In this document: piece after piece, positions 1 through 10,972 of the stretch
Layout: every line of letters starts with the position of its first letter
Numbering within the stretch: position 1 is the stretch's first letter
Source of the DNA: Temnothorax longispinosus
Taxonomy: Eukaryota > Arthropoda > Insecta > Hymenoptera > Formicidae
Assembly: GCF_030848805.1 (NCBI RefSeq)
Contig: NC_092359.1
Span: forward strand, 14,311,102-14,375,101
DNA: 64,000 bases
Reading direction: 5' to 3'
The notes under the pieces: generated by a model
Databases searched by the model: none
Seen by the model: only the letters and a program-made list of their open reading frames with translations
What the model was told of the DNA's origin: nothing
Made by a program: the position numbers and the translations under genes

Positions 1-90
1 GGTAGCAGGATGACGTCTATCTAAAGACGTCTTAATGACGTTTTATTGACGTTAGAGACGTCATTAAGTCGTTATTAATACGTCATTGCT
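1..90. other. Cluster of ACGT-core motifs at window edge
   Basis: GACGT occurs at 12, 26, 37, 48 and 57, and ACGTCA at 80-85, so six ACGT cores fall within 85 bp, three of them as the palindrome GACGTC. They resemble cAMP-response-element cores. They could equally be the end of a repeat cut by the window edge, since part of the stretch can fold back. Function is not established. Confidence 0.3.
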
Positions 91-786
91 GGGGAATGCT
101 TCAAAATAAATTATTATTTTTCTTTGCGTATTTAAAACTATCATTGCAGAATTACAATGCACAAATGATGGGTAAGAATGTTGCCATCGTATTTATTTTT
201 AAAACTCTCAGTCGCGTGTATCGCAACAGGTAAAGTGACCAGGGGAGATGCTGCAGCAAGATGAGATCCTGATTGGAAGCTCGTTAGAAATTTACTCACG
301 GTAAATCGTGGATTACGAAGCTCGAGGTAAATATAATTTGGACGCTCTTAAGCGGTAATCGTCCTAAGCAGACAAGTTTTCTCATTGCCAGCTAACCGAA
401 CGCTAATCCGACGGTAATTGAATAGCACTCCGTTATTGCTTGAACTTAATTAGCTCCCTAAGCACAGAAACGTAATTAAAAAAATAAAACTTTTGTATTC
501 GTCGATTATAAAGCAGTCCATTTATTTGTTTACTGCTATAAATTAATTTAATTATTTAATTAACACCTAAATATTTTAATTTATAATTATGTATAATAAT
601 TATTATATCATAAAATTATAAAACTTTAATTTATTATAACAATTTACATATTTTTATACAATAATATAATGTAATATAATTTTATATCCTAATACATTTT
701 AAGTTAATATTTTAGAAAATTTTAATGGTAGCTATAAACATATTTAGAACTAGAAACTTTAAACTTGTTGTAATTAATTACTTTCC
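91..786. other. AT-rich stretch without recognised gene
   Basis: No ORF of useful length on either strand and no repeat structure that I can see. The first 350 bases are moderately GC-balanced and the rest is very AT-rich. It ends at the target-site duplication of the first SINE. Confidence 0.5.
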
Positions 787-804
787 ATTAAATCTTCTAT
801 ATTA
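787..804. repeat. Target-site duplication, left, of SINE copy 1
   Basis: An 18-bp sequence identical to 1099-1116, flanking the SINE. Such a long perfect duplication implies a fairly recent insertion. Confidence 0.85.
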
Positions 805-1098
805 AGGATAAAGAATTTTACTTTATATAAAGCCCCCGAGGGGCTTTAAAGGGCGTTTTGAAGGGACGTACTCAACCCTATAACCTCCAATTCATCCACT
901 ACCTTACTGTTTCCTCCTTTGGACCAACGGTTTAACGTCTCTTCCGAAAGACGGAGCCCAGTTTTCTCCGCATTTTGCACGGAGGAGCACGGTTTTTTCG
1001 GAAAAAAACTTTTCCATGATTCATGGCTCTAGTGGACTCAAACCTGGTTCCTCAGATTACGAGTCTGGCGCTCTACCACTAGACCACACCGCCGCCCT
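805..1098 (-). mobile_element. tRNA-headed SINE, copy 1
   Basis: A ~294 bp element on the - strand flanked by a perfect 18-bp direct repeat (787-804 and 1099-1116, beginning attaaatctt). This is a target-site duplication and so evidence of retroposition. The head (right side) starts GGGCGGCGGTG and has a pol III A box TGGTCTAGTGG and a B box GGTTTGAGTCC, one change from GGTTCGAGTCC. The rest is an unrelated body ending in AT-rich sequence. It matches the copy at 10666-10956 over its length and the copy at 37626 over the head half only. The head is tRNA-like with an anticodon-position CGT (Thr), but the cloverleaf is poor, so I do not call a tRNA gene. Confidence 0.88.
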
Positions 1099-1176
1099 AT
1101 TAAATCTTCTATATTAAATATTAAATAAAATTCCAAGGAAAAGAAGTCTTATTTAAAATATGTATTACTTAATTAA

Positions 1177-1423
1177 AAGGCTCCCGCACAATAAAAAATA
1201 TAAGGAACAAGAAACAGATATTAGCAATTAGAAATAAGAAATCTGGAATAAAGCTGGTGTAGCATTAATACACGACTTCCGATAGGTTAAAAATTTATTG
1301 TCTGTGTTATTTCTTGTTTCCTGTATTTTTTATCGTGCATCTAACTTTATTCTTGATTCTTTAGTCCTAATCGCTAATATTTGTTCCTTATTCCTTATAT
1401 TTTTTATTGTGCGGAGACCTTTA
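1177..1423. mobile_element. Foldback MITE, ~247 bp
   Basis: The ends are inverted copies of each other: the left end reads AAAAGGCTCCCGCACAATAA and the reverse complement of the right end reads AAAGGTCTCCGCACAATAA. Similarity continues with small differences for about 70 bp per arm. There is no coding capacity. No target-site duplication could be fixed with confidence, so no superfamily is given. Confidence 0.7.
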
Positions 1424-2611
1424 TAAACGCAAAATATTAAATAGACATACAGATTTTATATTTGTCATACAATTATTTATAATCAAACAAAATATGAAAT
1501 TATAAAAATATGATATAACATTATACTGAACATTAATTTATTATGTGAGAAAAATCTAGCATTTGTGCAAATTTATGAGGCAATATATTGTTCCTGCAAA
1601 TTGCAGTTCTACATATTTAAAAAAAAAAGGTAAAAAAATGCGCCAAGTACACGCATAGTAGTATATATGTATTATGTTGTTACCTCGAAAAAAACAAAGT
1701 GGTAATATTATACCTCGAAATAACACCCTGTACATATTGTTTATACAATGCGTAATACTACAAAAAGACGTAATATCTGTACAAAATTACCTTTTTTAAA
1801 AAAAAGGTAAAGAAAGGCGCCAAGTACACGAATAGTAGTGTATATGTTGTTACCTCGAAAAAAAAAACAGTGGTAGTATTATACCTTAAAAAAATCTAAG
1901 TAACAAGTGGTAGACGAAATCTTTGTATCTTGAAAAATCTCGAAAAAACCTAAACAGTATAGTATCTTCACCTCGAAAAAAAAACAAAGTAGTAGTATTA
2001 TACCTCGAAAAAACCTAAGTAACAAGTGATGGACGTAATCTTTGTATCTCCAAAAATCTCGAAAAAACCTAAGCAGTATTATTTTTATTTCCAAAAAATT
2101 ATTACTCAAGTGATACACATCACAAAATTACGTTACCTTATCAAAAAATGAGTCGCGCTTCAAGTGATCTATTATTACAATTACAAAAAAGAAATGATAT
2201 CTCTTTTTGAATTACAGCGCCAATTACAGAGAACATATATTTTTCGAGATACAAAGATTACGTCTACCACTTGTTACTTAGGTTTTTTCAAGGTATAATA
2301 TTACTACTGCTTTTCTTCGATTAGAATAAAAAATTGAATCATGAAGAATTACACAGAGGTAACAGTACAAAATATAAATATTTTATTAAAATATTTAAAC
2401 CCAACAAGGGAATACAAGGTATTTAAATACAAAGTTTATATACGTATTTTAAAAGATTTAATCGCATCGCAAAGAATTACAGAGGTAACAGTACAAAAAA
2501 TAAAAATATTTTATTAAAATACATAAATTTTTCTTGTCAAAAAACTTGGCGCTGCTAGACCTCAAAATTAGGTCAGCCTGGTGTGTATGTGCGAGCGAGT
2601 GGGTGTGGGCG

Positions 2612-2612
<1 letters not shown>

Positions 2613-2660
<48 letters not shown>
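2613..2660. repeat. (TG)n microsatellite
   Basis: An uninterrupted TG dinucleotide run of about 24 units in the spacer of the large inverted repeat. Confidence 0.97.
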
Positions 2661-2661
<1 letters not shown>

Positions 2662-2779
2662 CGGTGAATAATGCGGCTTATTACTAAGTATAGGATAAGT
2701 TAGGATAAATTTAGATTTTTAAAGCGATTAGAATTAAGTATAGAATAAGTATAGAATAAGTAATATCTACATTTGTAAA

Positions 2780-2782
<3 letters not shown>

Positions 2783-2849
<67 letters not shown>
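2783..2849. repeat. (TC)n microsatellite
   Basis: An uninterrupted TC run of about 33 units that runs directly into the right arm of the large inverted repeat. Confidence 0.97.
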
Positions 2850-2850
<1 letters not shown>

Positions 2851-3860
2851 GCAGCGCCAAGTTTTTTGACAAGAAAAATTTATGTATTTTAATAAAATAT
2901 TTTTATTTTTTGTACTGTTACCTCTGTAATTCTTTGCGATGCGATTAAATCTTTTAAAATACATATATAAACTTTGTATTTAAATACCTTGTATTCCCTT
3001 GTTGGGTTTAAATATTTTAATAAAATATTTGTATTTTGTACTGTTACCTCTGTGCAATTCTTCATGATTCAATTTTTTATTCTAATCGAAGAAAAGCAGT
3101 AGTAATATTATACCTCGAAAAAACCTAAGTAACAAGTGGTAGACGTAATCTTTGTATCTCGAAAAATATATGTTCTCTGTAATTGGCGCTGTAATTTAAA
3201 AAGAGATATCATTTCTTTTTTGTAATTGTAATAATAGATCACTTGAAGCGCGACTCATTTTTTGATAAGGTAACGTAATTTTGTGATGTGTATCACTTGA
3301 GTAATAATTTTTTGGAAATAAAAATAATACTGCTTAGGTTTTTTCGAGATTTTTGGAGATACAAAGATTACGTCCACCACTTGTTACTTAGGTTTTTTCG
3401 AGGTATAATACTATTACTTTGTTTTTTTTTTCGAGGTGAAGATACTACTGTTTAGGTTTTTTCGAGATTTTTCAAGATACAAAGATTTCGTCTACCACTT
3501 GTTACTTAGATTTTTTAAGGTATAATACTACCACTGTTTTTTTTTCGAGGTAACAACATATACACTACTATGCGTGTACTTGGCGCCTTTCTTTACCTTT
3601 TTTTTAAAAAAGGTAATTTTGTACAGATATCACGCCTTTTTGTAGTATTACGCATTGTCTAAACAATATGTACAGGGTGTTATTTCGAGGTATAATATTA
3701 CCACTTTGTTTTTTTCGAGGTAACAACATAATACATATATACTACTATGCGTGTACTTGGCGCATTTTTTTACCTTTTTTTTGAAAAAGGTAATTTTGTA
3801 CGGATATCACGCCTTTTTGTAGTGTCATATAAGACGTCGTTAGAAGTAGATAGAAGAAGA

Positions 3861-4123
3861 AGTATCTTAATAAAAAATTTTCACATTTGGACTTTGCGTC
3901 GCAATATCTCCGCTCGTAGGGCACGGAGCGGGATATTATAAGAGAAACCCCCTCCCTAATTGGACCCCAAGCTATCGATCAAGCCTACTTAGAACTTGAT
4001 CCGTTCACTCGTTATTGAGATCTCAACATCTCGGGTACTCGCAACCCGTCGCGTCGCGTAAAAGAGTCACGGTCGGTCTCGCTCCGCGTGTACTTGGCGC
4101 GAGACACTACCGTGTCTCTTGAT
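3861..4123. repeat. ~265-bp direct repeat, copy A
   Basis: Near-identical to 6562-6827. It contains GATCAAGCCTACTTAGAAC and ends in GCGTGTACTTGGCGCGAGAC then ACTACCGTGTCTCTTGAT. The TGTACTTGGCGC motif is shared with the arms of the neighbouring large inverted repeat. No coding potential is evident. The two copies bracket two TIR elements. Confidence 0.85.
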
Positions 4124-4130
4124 TCTGCCG

Positions 4131-5480
4131 CCCCGGGAAAAAATATTCATATCTGACGGTATATGAACATATATAAATGAGATATGAACATATATGAACA
4201 TATATAAATGAGATATGAACAGATATAAGTTTTATATGCCCATATCTAAAGCATATATAATCATATATGGTTATATATCGCCATATATGATCAGATCGTA
4301 CATTATACATGACACAAGATCTGATCATATAAGTTCATATATGGTCAGACATATTATTATGTGTAGCCAGATATGACACTATACATAATCGTATCTGGCC
4401 TTACATGGTCGTATATAAAGAATGTTCGGCCATGTATTATCAGATATAATTATGTATGGCCATACATAACTGTATCGGCACTGTATATGATCATATATGA
4501 CAAGACGCGATGCTGTATATGATTGTATATGTTCATATACGGCCGGAAATGATATGAAACATGATCAGATCTGTCTATATATGACCAGATTGGGATATAA
4601 TGATATAAAATGTCCGGGAAAAATATTCATATCTGACAGTATATGAACATATATAAATGAGATATGAACAGATATAAGTTTTACATGCCCATGTATAGAG
4701 CATATATAATCATATATGGTTATCTATCGCCATATATGATCAGATCTTGTGTCATGTATAATGCAACGATCTGATCATATATGGCGATAGATAACCATAT
4801 ATGATTATATATGCTCTATACATGGGCATGTAAAACTTATATCTGTTCATATCTCATTTATATATGTTCATATACTGCCAGATATGAATATTTTTCCCGG
4901 ACTTTTATATCCGCGAACAAAATGTCCAGGAAAAATATTCATATTTGACAGTATATGAACATGTATAAATGAGATATGAACAGATATAAGTTTTACATAC
5001 CCATATATAGAGCATATATAATCATGTATGAACCTATATAGTCATATAATATTATATATGATCAGATCAGATATTGCATCTCAAAGTATTCAATAGATGG
5101 CATTCGATGGGATCTGTTTCTCGTATTTAAAATTTGACAAACAGTGTTATAGAACGGTATCAAAAGACACGACACTGTCTCGCACTATAGAGCGGCACAA
5201 TTTTTGTATTAGTTGTATCGTGGAGTCTACTTTTATAATAAAGTTGCACTCTTAAAAAATAACTTTTGAAAATATATAACAATTTTCTGAAACTTACTTA
5301 AATATATATGTTCATACCTGATAAATATATAGTTCGTACCTGATCATACCTGATCAGATATTAACATATACAATAATACCAGATCATATATCCTCAGATC
5401 TGGCCAATTTCCATATCTGACCATATATGGCCATTCATATATGATCATATATGATCAGATATGAATATTTTTTCCCGGGG
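4131..5480. mobile_element. TIR element, 1.35 kb, AT-rich
   Basis: Bounded by a perfect 26-bp inverted repeat that begins CCCCGGGAAAAAATATTCAT at 4131 and mirrors to end at 5480. The interior is made of variants of short units such as ATATATGAACATATATAAAT and GATCAGATC. It includes a ~290 bp near-perfect foldback (4612-4902) whose own ends repeat the terminal motif as GTCCGGGAAAAATATTCAT. No ORF looks like a transposase, so it is non-autonomous or satellite-like. The right end abuts the next foldback at 5481 with no gap. Confidence 0.75.
4612..4902. repeat. Internal near-perfect foldback
   Basis: Arms of ~140 bp, near-perfect reverse complements, starting GTCCGGGAAAAATATTCATA and ending with the mirror sequence. 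Another partial unit starts near 4922. It looks like an inverted duplication of the end of the surrounding element. Confidence 0.8.
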
Positions 5481-6221
5481 CTAGGGAATTTTTAAGTCGA
5501 TTCTTATGAATCAAGCTTGAATTCGATGTCCACGTGTTCCAGATTGCTGATGTCGGGTTCCAGATAGTGCGCTCTATAGTTTTCGGTGTCCAGGTATAAT
5601 AATACGTTGAATTCGATGTCTAGGTGTCCCACGTTTCCGATGACGAGGTCCACATAGTGCGCTCCGTAGTTTTTGGTGTCTACGTGTATTAATACCTCGA
5701 ATTCGATATCTACGTGTCCTACATTCAGATTTAAAGTTATTAATACACCTAGACACCAAAAACTACAAAGCGCACTATGTGGACCTTGTCATCGGCAACC
5801 TGGGACACGTAGACATTGAATTCGAGGTATTATTACATCTAGACACCGAAAACTACGGAGCGCGCTATCTGGACCTCGTCATCAGCAACCTGAGACACCT
5901 AGACATCAATTTCAAGATATTAATACACGTAGACACCGACAACTACAGAGCGCACTATGTGGACCTCGTCATCGGCAACCTGAGACACCTAGACATCGAA
6001 TTCAAGGTATTAATACACGTAGACACCGAAAACTACGGAGCTCACTATCTAGACATTGTCATCGACAACCTGGGACACGTAGACATCGAATTCAACGTAT
6101 TATTACACCTGGACACCGAAAACTATGAAGCGCACTATCTGGACCTCGTCATCGGCAACCTGGGATACCTAGACATCGAATTTAAGCTTGATTCATAAGA
6201 ATCGACTTAAAAATTCCCTAG
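5481..6221. mobile_element. Foldback element with 90-bp internal repeats
   Basis: The inverted termini begin CTAGGGAATTTTTAAGTCGA at 5481 and mirror to end at 6221, extending ~50 bp. The interior is built of ~90 bp tandem units, about 4.5 in one orientation on the right and about 2.5 inverted on the left. Because 90 is a multiple of three, the right part keeps a 139-codon open frame (5779-6198, +) with a 30-residue repeat containing HLDIEFKVL and TENYGAHYLDLVI. I know of no such protein family. Openness may simply follow from unit length, so I annotate it as repeat DNA, not as a gene. Confidence 0.7.
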
Positions 6222-6375
6222 CGGCACTTTCTGCTAAGCGTAGAGAACCTTCTTTTCCGTTGACTTAATATATATTATATCAAGCTTGATTCATAAGAAT
6301 CGACTTAAAAATTCCCTAGCGGCACTTTCTGCCAAGCGTAGAGAACCTTCTTTTCCGTTGACTCAATATATATTA
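6184..6375. repeat. Tandem duplication, 98-bp period
   Basis: Two copies starting AAGCTTGATTCATAAGAATC at 6184 and 6282. Each runs through the foldback terminus and on into GCGGCACTTTCTGC and the following ~55 bp. The duplication therefore happened after the foldback acquired its right flank. Confidence 0.85.
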
Positions 6376-6561
6376 TGTATTACCTAATTTACCTAAATAG
6401 AAATCTTCCTCCTGACCGATAAGTCTATCGACCTAATTTCGAAATACGCGCGCGATATCGAAACTAGCGATACCTGCGCCGCCAGCGTCGAAAAAGTGAA
6501 AGGGACGTTTTTCTGATAATCATAATAATATTGAGACGTCGGCGTTAGGAGGAGGAGGAGG

Positions 6562-6827
6562 AGTATCTTAAAAATAAATTTTCCCATTTGGACTTTGCGT
6601 CGCAATATCTCCGCTCGTAGGGCACGTAGCGGAATATTATGAGAGAAACCCCCCCCCCCCTAATTGGACCCCAAGCTATCGATCAAGCCTACTTAGAACT
6701 TGATCCGTTCACTCGTTATCGAGATCTCAACATCTCGGGTACTCGCAACCCGTCGCGTCGCGTAAAAGAGTCACGGTCGGTCTCGCTCCGCGTGTACTTG
6801 GCGCGAGACACTACCGTGTCTCTTGAT
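6562..6827. repeat. ~265-bp direct repeat, copy B
   Basis: Second copy of 3861-4123, with a longer poly-C run near 6650. The two copies differ by few substitutions. Similarity stops after TCTCTTGAT, as in copy A. A diverged one-sided relative lies at 23452-23550 in inverted orientation. Confidence 0.85.
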
Positions 6828-6849
6828 ATGTTATTAATAAAACTTTCTT

Positions 6850-8955
6850 AATAAGTTTTACTTTTATATTTTGTTAATTGATGTTTAAGAAAGTTATTTA
6901 TATTTGAGATAATATAAAGTTGTATCCCCTTTTCTCGAAAGATTCTCAAGAGTAACTTTGAGCTTAATCAAAACGCACCGAGAGTTAAAAGGTCGTGATA
7001 AGTAAAAGCGGGACATCTTGTATATCGTTTACGACTTAGGAAAGTGTGTATAATTTTAGCGTACAGGAAAGAAAGCTTTATCCCGTAGATATCTTCAAAA
7101 AGATGTAACAAGTTGAATCGTACTTTTCTCTCTAAATATGAAAAAATTTGTATTATGACAGTCGATGTTATAACTCAATCAGTTTGGCAGAACAAATGAT
7201 TACAAAAACATTAATATTAATATTAGAAATAATATTAAAAGATAATCTCTCGTGTACAAATCATAAATAATAATGTAATTTATTCTTAACTGTTGTATAA
7301 TAAAAAGTTTAAAATATATAGAATAAACTATTCCGTAGTCTCGATATTTAAATTTGAATTAATTTTTCTATAAATCTTTTATTTCGTTTATCATTTTCTT
7401 AAGAAAAATCTATTTAGATGCAATTGTTTATCCAAAGACACATTTATCATCATAGTTATAGATTCACCAATAAGAATTTTACAAAGTAACATATATAACA
7501 ATAAAGAGGTTTAGTATTTTGACTATATAAACGTTATATATAAATCTGGACAATAGAGCGTAATATCTTCATTCCTTGCTTCAATTTCTTATTGCAATTC
7601 AAATTTCTCAAGTCGAGATCGTGCAATCATGCATTTGAAAAGATCGAAAGAGCTACAAGGATGAGGTTCATGGAATTGCTTTGTGGTACTTAAGAAAGGC
7701 ATTGTAATTGCAAATTGCTCTCCGATTCTCAATGGTCTGCTTTCTTTCAAGCACACGATATCTACGAGTAAATATGAAATGTTTTCTGGAAATCTGAGTA
7801 CCAACAATGCACACAATTTGCATCGTTTAATAAAGACATTTCATCCATTGATGAATAAATTTATTTGTGCTATTTAAATAAAAACCAAATAATGTGGTAA
7901 AATAAGCTCGTATGGAGTAATCTCATATTAAGCCAGAAAGTGTTTGATATATGGATTAAGATTGGGCTTGTAATTCAGAAGAGTACACAGTAATGCGTAT
8001 AGTAAAAGCATATAATTATACGTATTAAGCAATGCAATAATTTTCAATTAATACGCTTTTAAAATACTACCTTGCATAATACAAACGTGACGTATTGTCA
8101 ATATTGTGTCATTAGAGAATCCATTTATTTTACTTAAAAATTTATTTGATTTTATAACAATTTTTAAACCGTAATATAATTATATCCAGTGTATATATCT
8201 GTATGTTAACTGCTATTAAATTTTGAAATGTAGGTACAAATTAGAATTAAATTATTAACTAAAACAGAATAAGAGAAGATTTATTACAATATTATCGTAT
8301 TGATTAAAATGTATTTTTTACATGATAATGATCAAATTGCCCGACGGGCGATCACGAGTTATTATTAACTATCCAAACTACTATTTTCTGTAAGTAATTG
8401 ATAAAGTACCCCTACAGATATTAATTTAAAAATATACATTAATTTTTTATTAACAATTTTAATTTAATTGCATATTGCAGTATGTAAAGATAACGTCCGT
8501 TTGAATTCTTGGTCAATTAGTTGTTCAATTAACTCAATTAATTTTGCACTTGTATCAAAGTACCTAAATGGAAAAAAAACATCAGTCTTCCGAGAAAGCG
8601 TATCTGTATGGCTTGCTTGGTAGTAATTGATTTGCAAACATGGATGGTATTTAGACGGGAGTTCTTCGACGGAATAACAACAGCTAGTTGAACATTTCAC
8701 GACCCTTCGTGCCATAATCGAAGCGAGAGAGCGCGACCACCAGTTTATCATAGACTCAGTTTACTAGTTCTTGTCTATGTGCGGCGATAGCGAGTCTGAT
8801 GCTAATCTGATCGGAATTGCTCTTTCCACAGTTCGCGTGGGCATAAAGCGCACCGGAAGTCAAGGTCGCAACATTAAATGCTCAAAGGAGATGTAACGAT
8901 GTTGACATTTTGAAATATGAAGAATAAACATACGATTGAATACAATGTAAAGAAT
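6850..8955. other. Intergenic AT-rich stretch
   Basis: No gene that I can support. Short open frames near 7600-7880 (both strands) and 8464-8751 (-) have no recognisable domain, signal or TM pattern. The interval 8640-8890 is somewhat GC-richer than its surroundings. Confidence 0.5.
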
Positions 8956-8968
8956 ATTTTAGGGTCAT

Positions 8969-9109
8969 GGCACATAAAAAAACTTAAGCAGTAAGCAAAT
9001 CAGCCAATCACAGTCAAGAACTTAAGTGGCATAACGTAAGTGGTAGCAAATCCAAACTGTTGATTTTGTTACTGCTAACGTTTTACTGCTTAAGTTTTTC
9101 TATGTGCCC
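8969..9109. mobile_element. Short MITE (~141 bp), possibly PIF/Harbinger-like
   Basis: The terminal inverted repeat is GGCACATAAAAAAACTTAAG on the left; the right end mirrors it as GGCACATAGAAAAACTTAAG. TTA occurs beside both ends (8959-8961 and 9111-9113), compatible with a 3-bp duplication, but the left border has four extra bases and is uncertain. It is non-coding. Confidence 0.6.
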
Positions 9110-9987
9110 TTATGAGTTTGATGATGGTTTTAGATAATATTTGTCTAAAAAATTATGGTGTTTAAATTTGATTCTCTTACTCTGGAAAGATCATGCATAA
9201 CTTAAATTTAATAGCAGCAAACACTGCTTATTTGAAACACGATTTTTATTGGACGATATGTAATTGAGAATAACACTGTTAGTTCTTTTGAAAATCATTT
9301 TATGACAATACATAAATACAGAAATATGCAACGATAAGAATATACTCTTTTTTAAGTTTAATGTCGTTTTATATTGACACGCGACGAATTGGACGCGTGT
9401 GTCTTCTGGGAGCTATCCTGCAGATTTATGTAGCGTCGAGAGAGATGAATATTCTATAAAATCGCGTATGAAAACGTATATAAATATGTGGCACAGTAAA
9501 GAACAGATAGGAACTTGACGCAGATAGATCAAGACTTTAAGAAACAATATATATATGTCTGTTAGTATACTTTTATTTTTGGCTTTTAATCTTTTGTTTT
9601 CGATATAATTCTGTATTTTCTAAGTAATAATAGAAGAAAAATAGATTCATATTTATCCCTCTATATTACCTTCGTTAGGCGAGCGCTAATTTGTAATCAC
9701 ATCTTTATTTCTTCAATTACATAGATGTGGCGACTCTAAAACATTTTAATTTTTTATTTACAACCTTTTAGACTATATTTGTATGATTATTTTGCAAAAT
9801 TTTGTTTACAATTTTTAGATTAGATTTTGAAAATGCTAACGTACGTGTGATGCTCAGCGCTCATGTCAAGAGCAAATAAGAGCGCTCATGTCATGCCAAA
9901 TGAAAGTTTTACTGTTTTAAATTGATGTACTGATTGATGTTTCATTTTCTTGTTCTTACAAGAATGTGTTTGGGAGATTTCTAGTGT

Positions 9988-10075
9988 CTGTTAACCTCTA
10001 ATCGACCATTAACTTTCAGAATAGTCAACTTCTATTGATTATTCTGAAAAGTTAATGATCGGTTAAAGTTAACAG
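9988..10075. repeat. Imperfect hairpin, ~41-bp arms
   Basis: The left arm begins CTGTTAACCTCTAATCGACC and the right arm mirrors it with a few mismatches around a ~6-nt loop. It is probably a MITE remnant. Confidence 0.6.
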
Positions 10076-10649
10076 ATGTTAAAAATAGTGACTCTTGATC
10101 TGAGAAAACTATGTGGCAATATTACACTAATACAGACAAACATACAAGCGCAGCGCAGGACTAACACGAGGGCACTGACGTTCGTTATTTGGTGAAGAAC
10201 GAGGGCAATAGAAGTTTATTTATTCTGTGCATATATCATGTTTTGTATATAACATTTAAAATTGTACCAAATTACACAAAACTGAAGTTATATCGCAGAT
10301 TGAATGATTTTCAAAATTACAATAATCAAAAGATTGATTTAATACTGTTTATGCTTTTATACCCTTTATTCCGCTTTCGTGATATACGGTTTATTTATCT
10401 TCTTCCTGATAAATATGAAATGTCAAAGCAACCAATAAATAAATACTGGCGCAAGGGGAAAACTGCGAAAGGTTGTTAGCGATAAGGATACGAATTTGAC
10501 AAATTGCTATTTCTGAAAAGCAGCTTTATAAATTATTATTGTCCTTTTCTAACATATTTACAATATTAATACATTTATTAGTCGGCTTTTTAGATTAAAA
10601 TGTCAATTGTAATTGCTATTCACTAATATGTATTATAATATATACAATA
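10076..10649. other. AT-rich stretch, no gene called
   Basis: A 96-codon open frame at 10189-10479 has AT-driven composition and no recognisable feature. Nothing else stands out before the SINE. Confidence 0.4.
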
Positions 10650-10665
10650 TATATTATAATATATA

Positions 10666-10956
10666 GGGCGGCGGTGTGGTCTAGTGGTAGAGCGCCAGAC
10701 TCGTAATCTGAGGAACCAGGTTCGAGTCCACTAGAGCCATGAATCATGAAAAAGTTTTTTTCCGAAAAAACCGCGCCCCTCCGTGCAAGATGCGGAGAAA
10801 ACTGGGCTCCGTCTTTCGGAAGAGACGTTAAACCGTTGGTCCAAAGGAGAAAACAGTAAGGTAGTGGATGAAAATTGGAGATTAGGGTTGGGTACGTCCC
10901 TTCAAAACGCCCTTTAAGGCCCCTTGGGGTATATAAAGTAAAATTCTTTATCTTTT
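10666..10956 (+). mobile_element. tRNA-headed SINE, copy 2
   Basis: The best-preserved copy. It has an A box TGGTCTAGTGG (10677-10687) and a consensus B box GGTTCGAGTCC (10719-10729), the internal pol III promoter of a tRNA-derived SINE. A perfect 16-bp direct repeat tatattataatatata flanks it at 10650-10665 and 10957-10972. The tail ends near AAAATTCTTTATCTTTTT. It is co-linear with copy 1 over its whole length. Confidence 0.9.
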
Positions 10957-10972
10957 TATATTATAATATATA

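Larger units (their letters stand above)
1618..3786. repeat. Large inverted repeat (foldback), ~940-bp arms
   Basis: The left arm (1618-2558) and right arm (2848-3786) are near-perfect reverse complements. The inner borders are CTTGGCGCTGCTAG on the left and CTAGCAGCGCCAAG on the right. The outer parts contain two imperfect tandem units starting at the motif GCGCCAAGTACACG (about 1641 and 1818 on the left, mirrored on the right). The ~290 bp spacer holds a (TG)n and a (TC)n microsatellite. Short ORFs in the arms are A/T-run artefacts. It could be a foldback transposon or a palindromic amplification. Confidence 0.85.

Noticed and set aside
1879..3941. Short frames in the large inverted repeat, for example 1879-2118 - and 3747-3941 +
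   Set aside because: F/L/K-rich translation of A/T runs, mirrored in both arms; no domain.
7589..7877. Overlapping frames on both strands near 7.6-7.9 kb, considered as a chemoreceptor remnant
   Set aside because: No receptor signature and no TM pattern; mutual antisense overlap argues for chance.
10666..10740. tRNA-Thr-like sequence (anticodon position CGT) with A and B boxes, also at 1021-1098 and 37627-37701
   Set aside because: Part of a dispersed ~290-340 bp element with target-site duplications. Acceptor and T stems pair poorly, so these are SINE heads, not tRNA genes.
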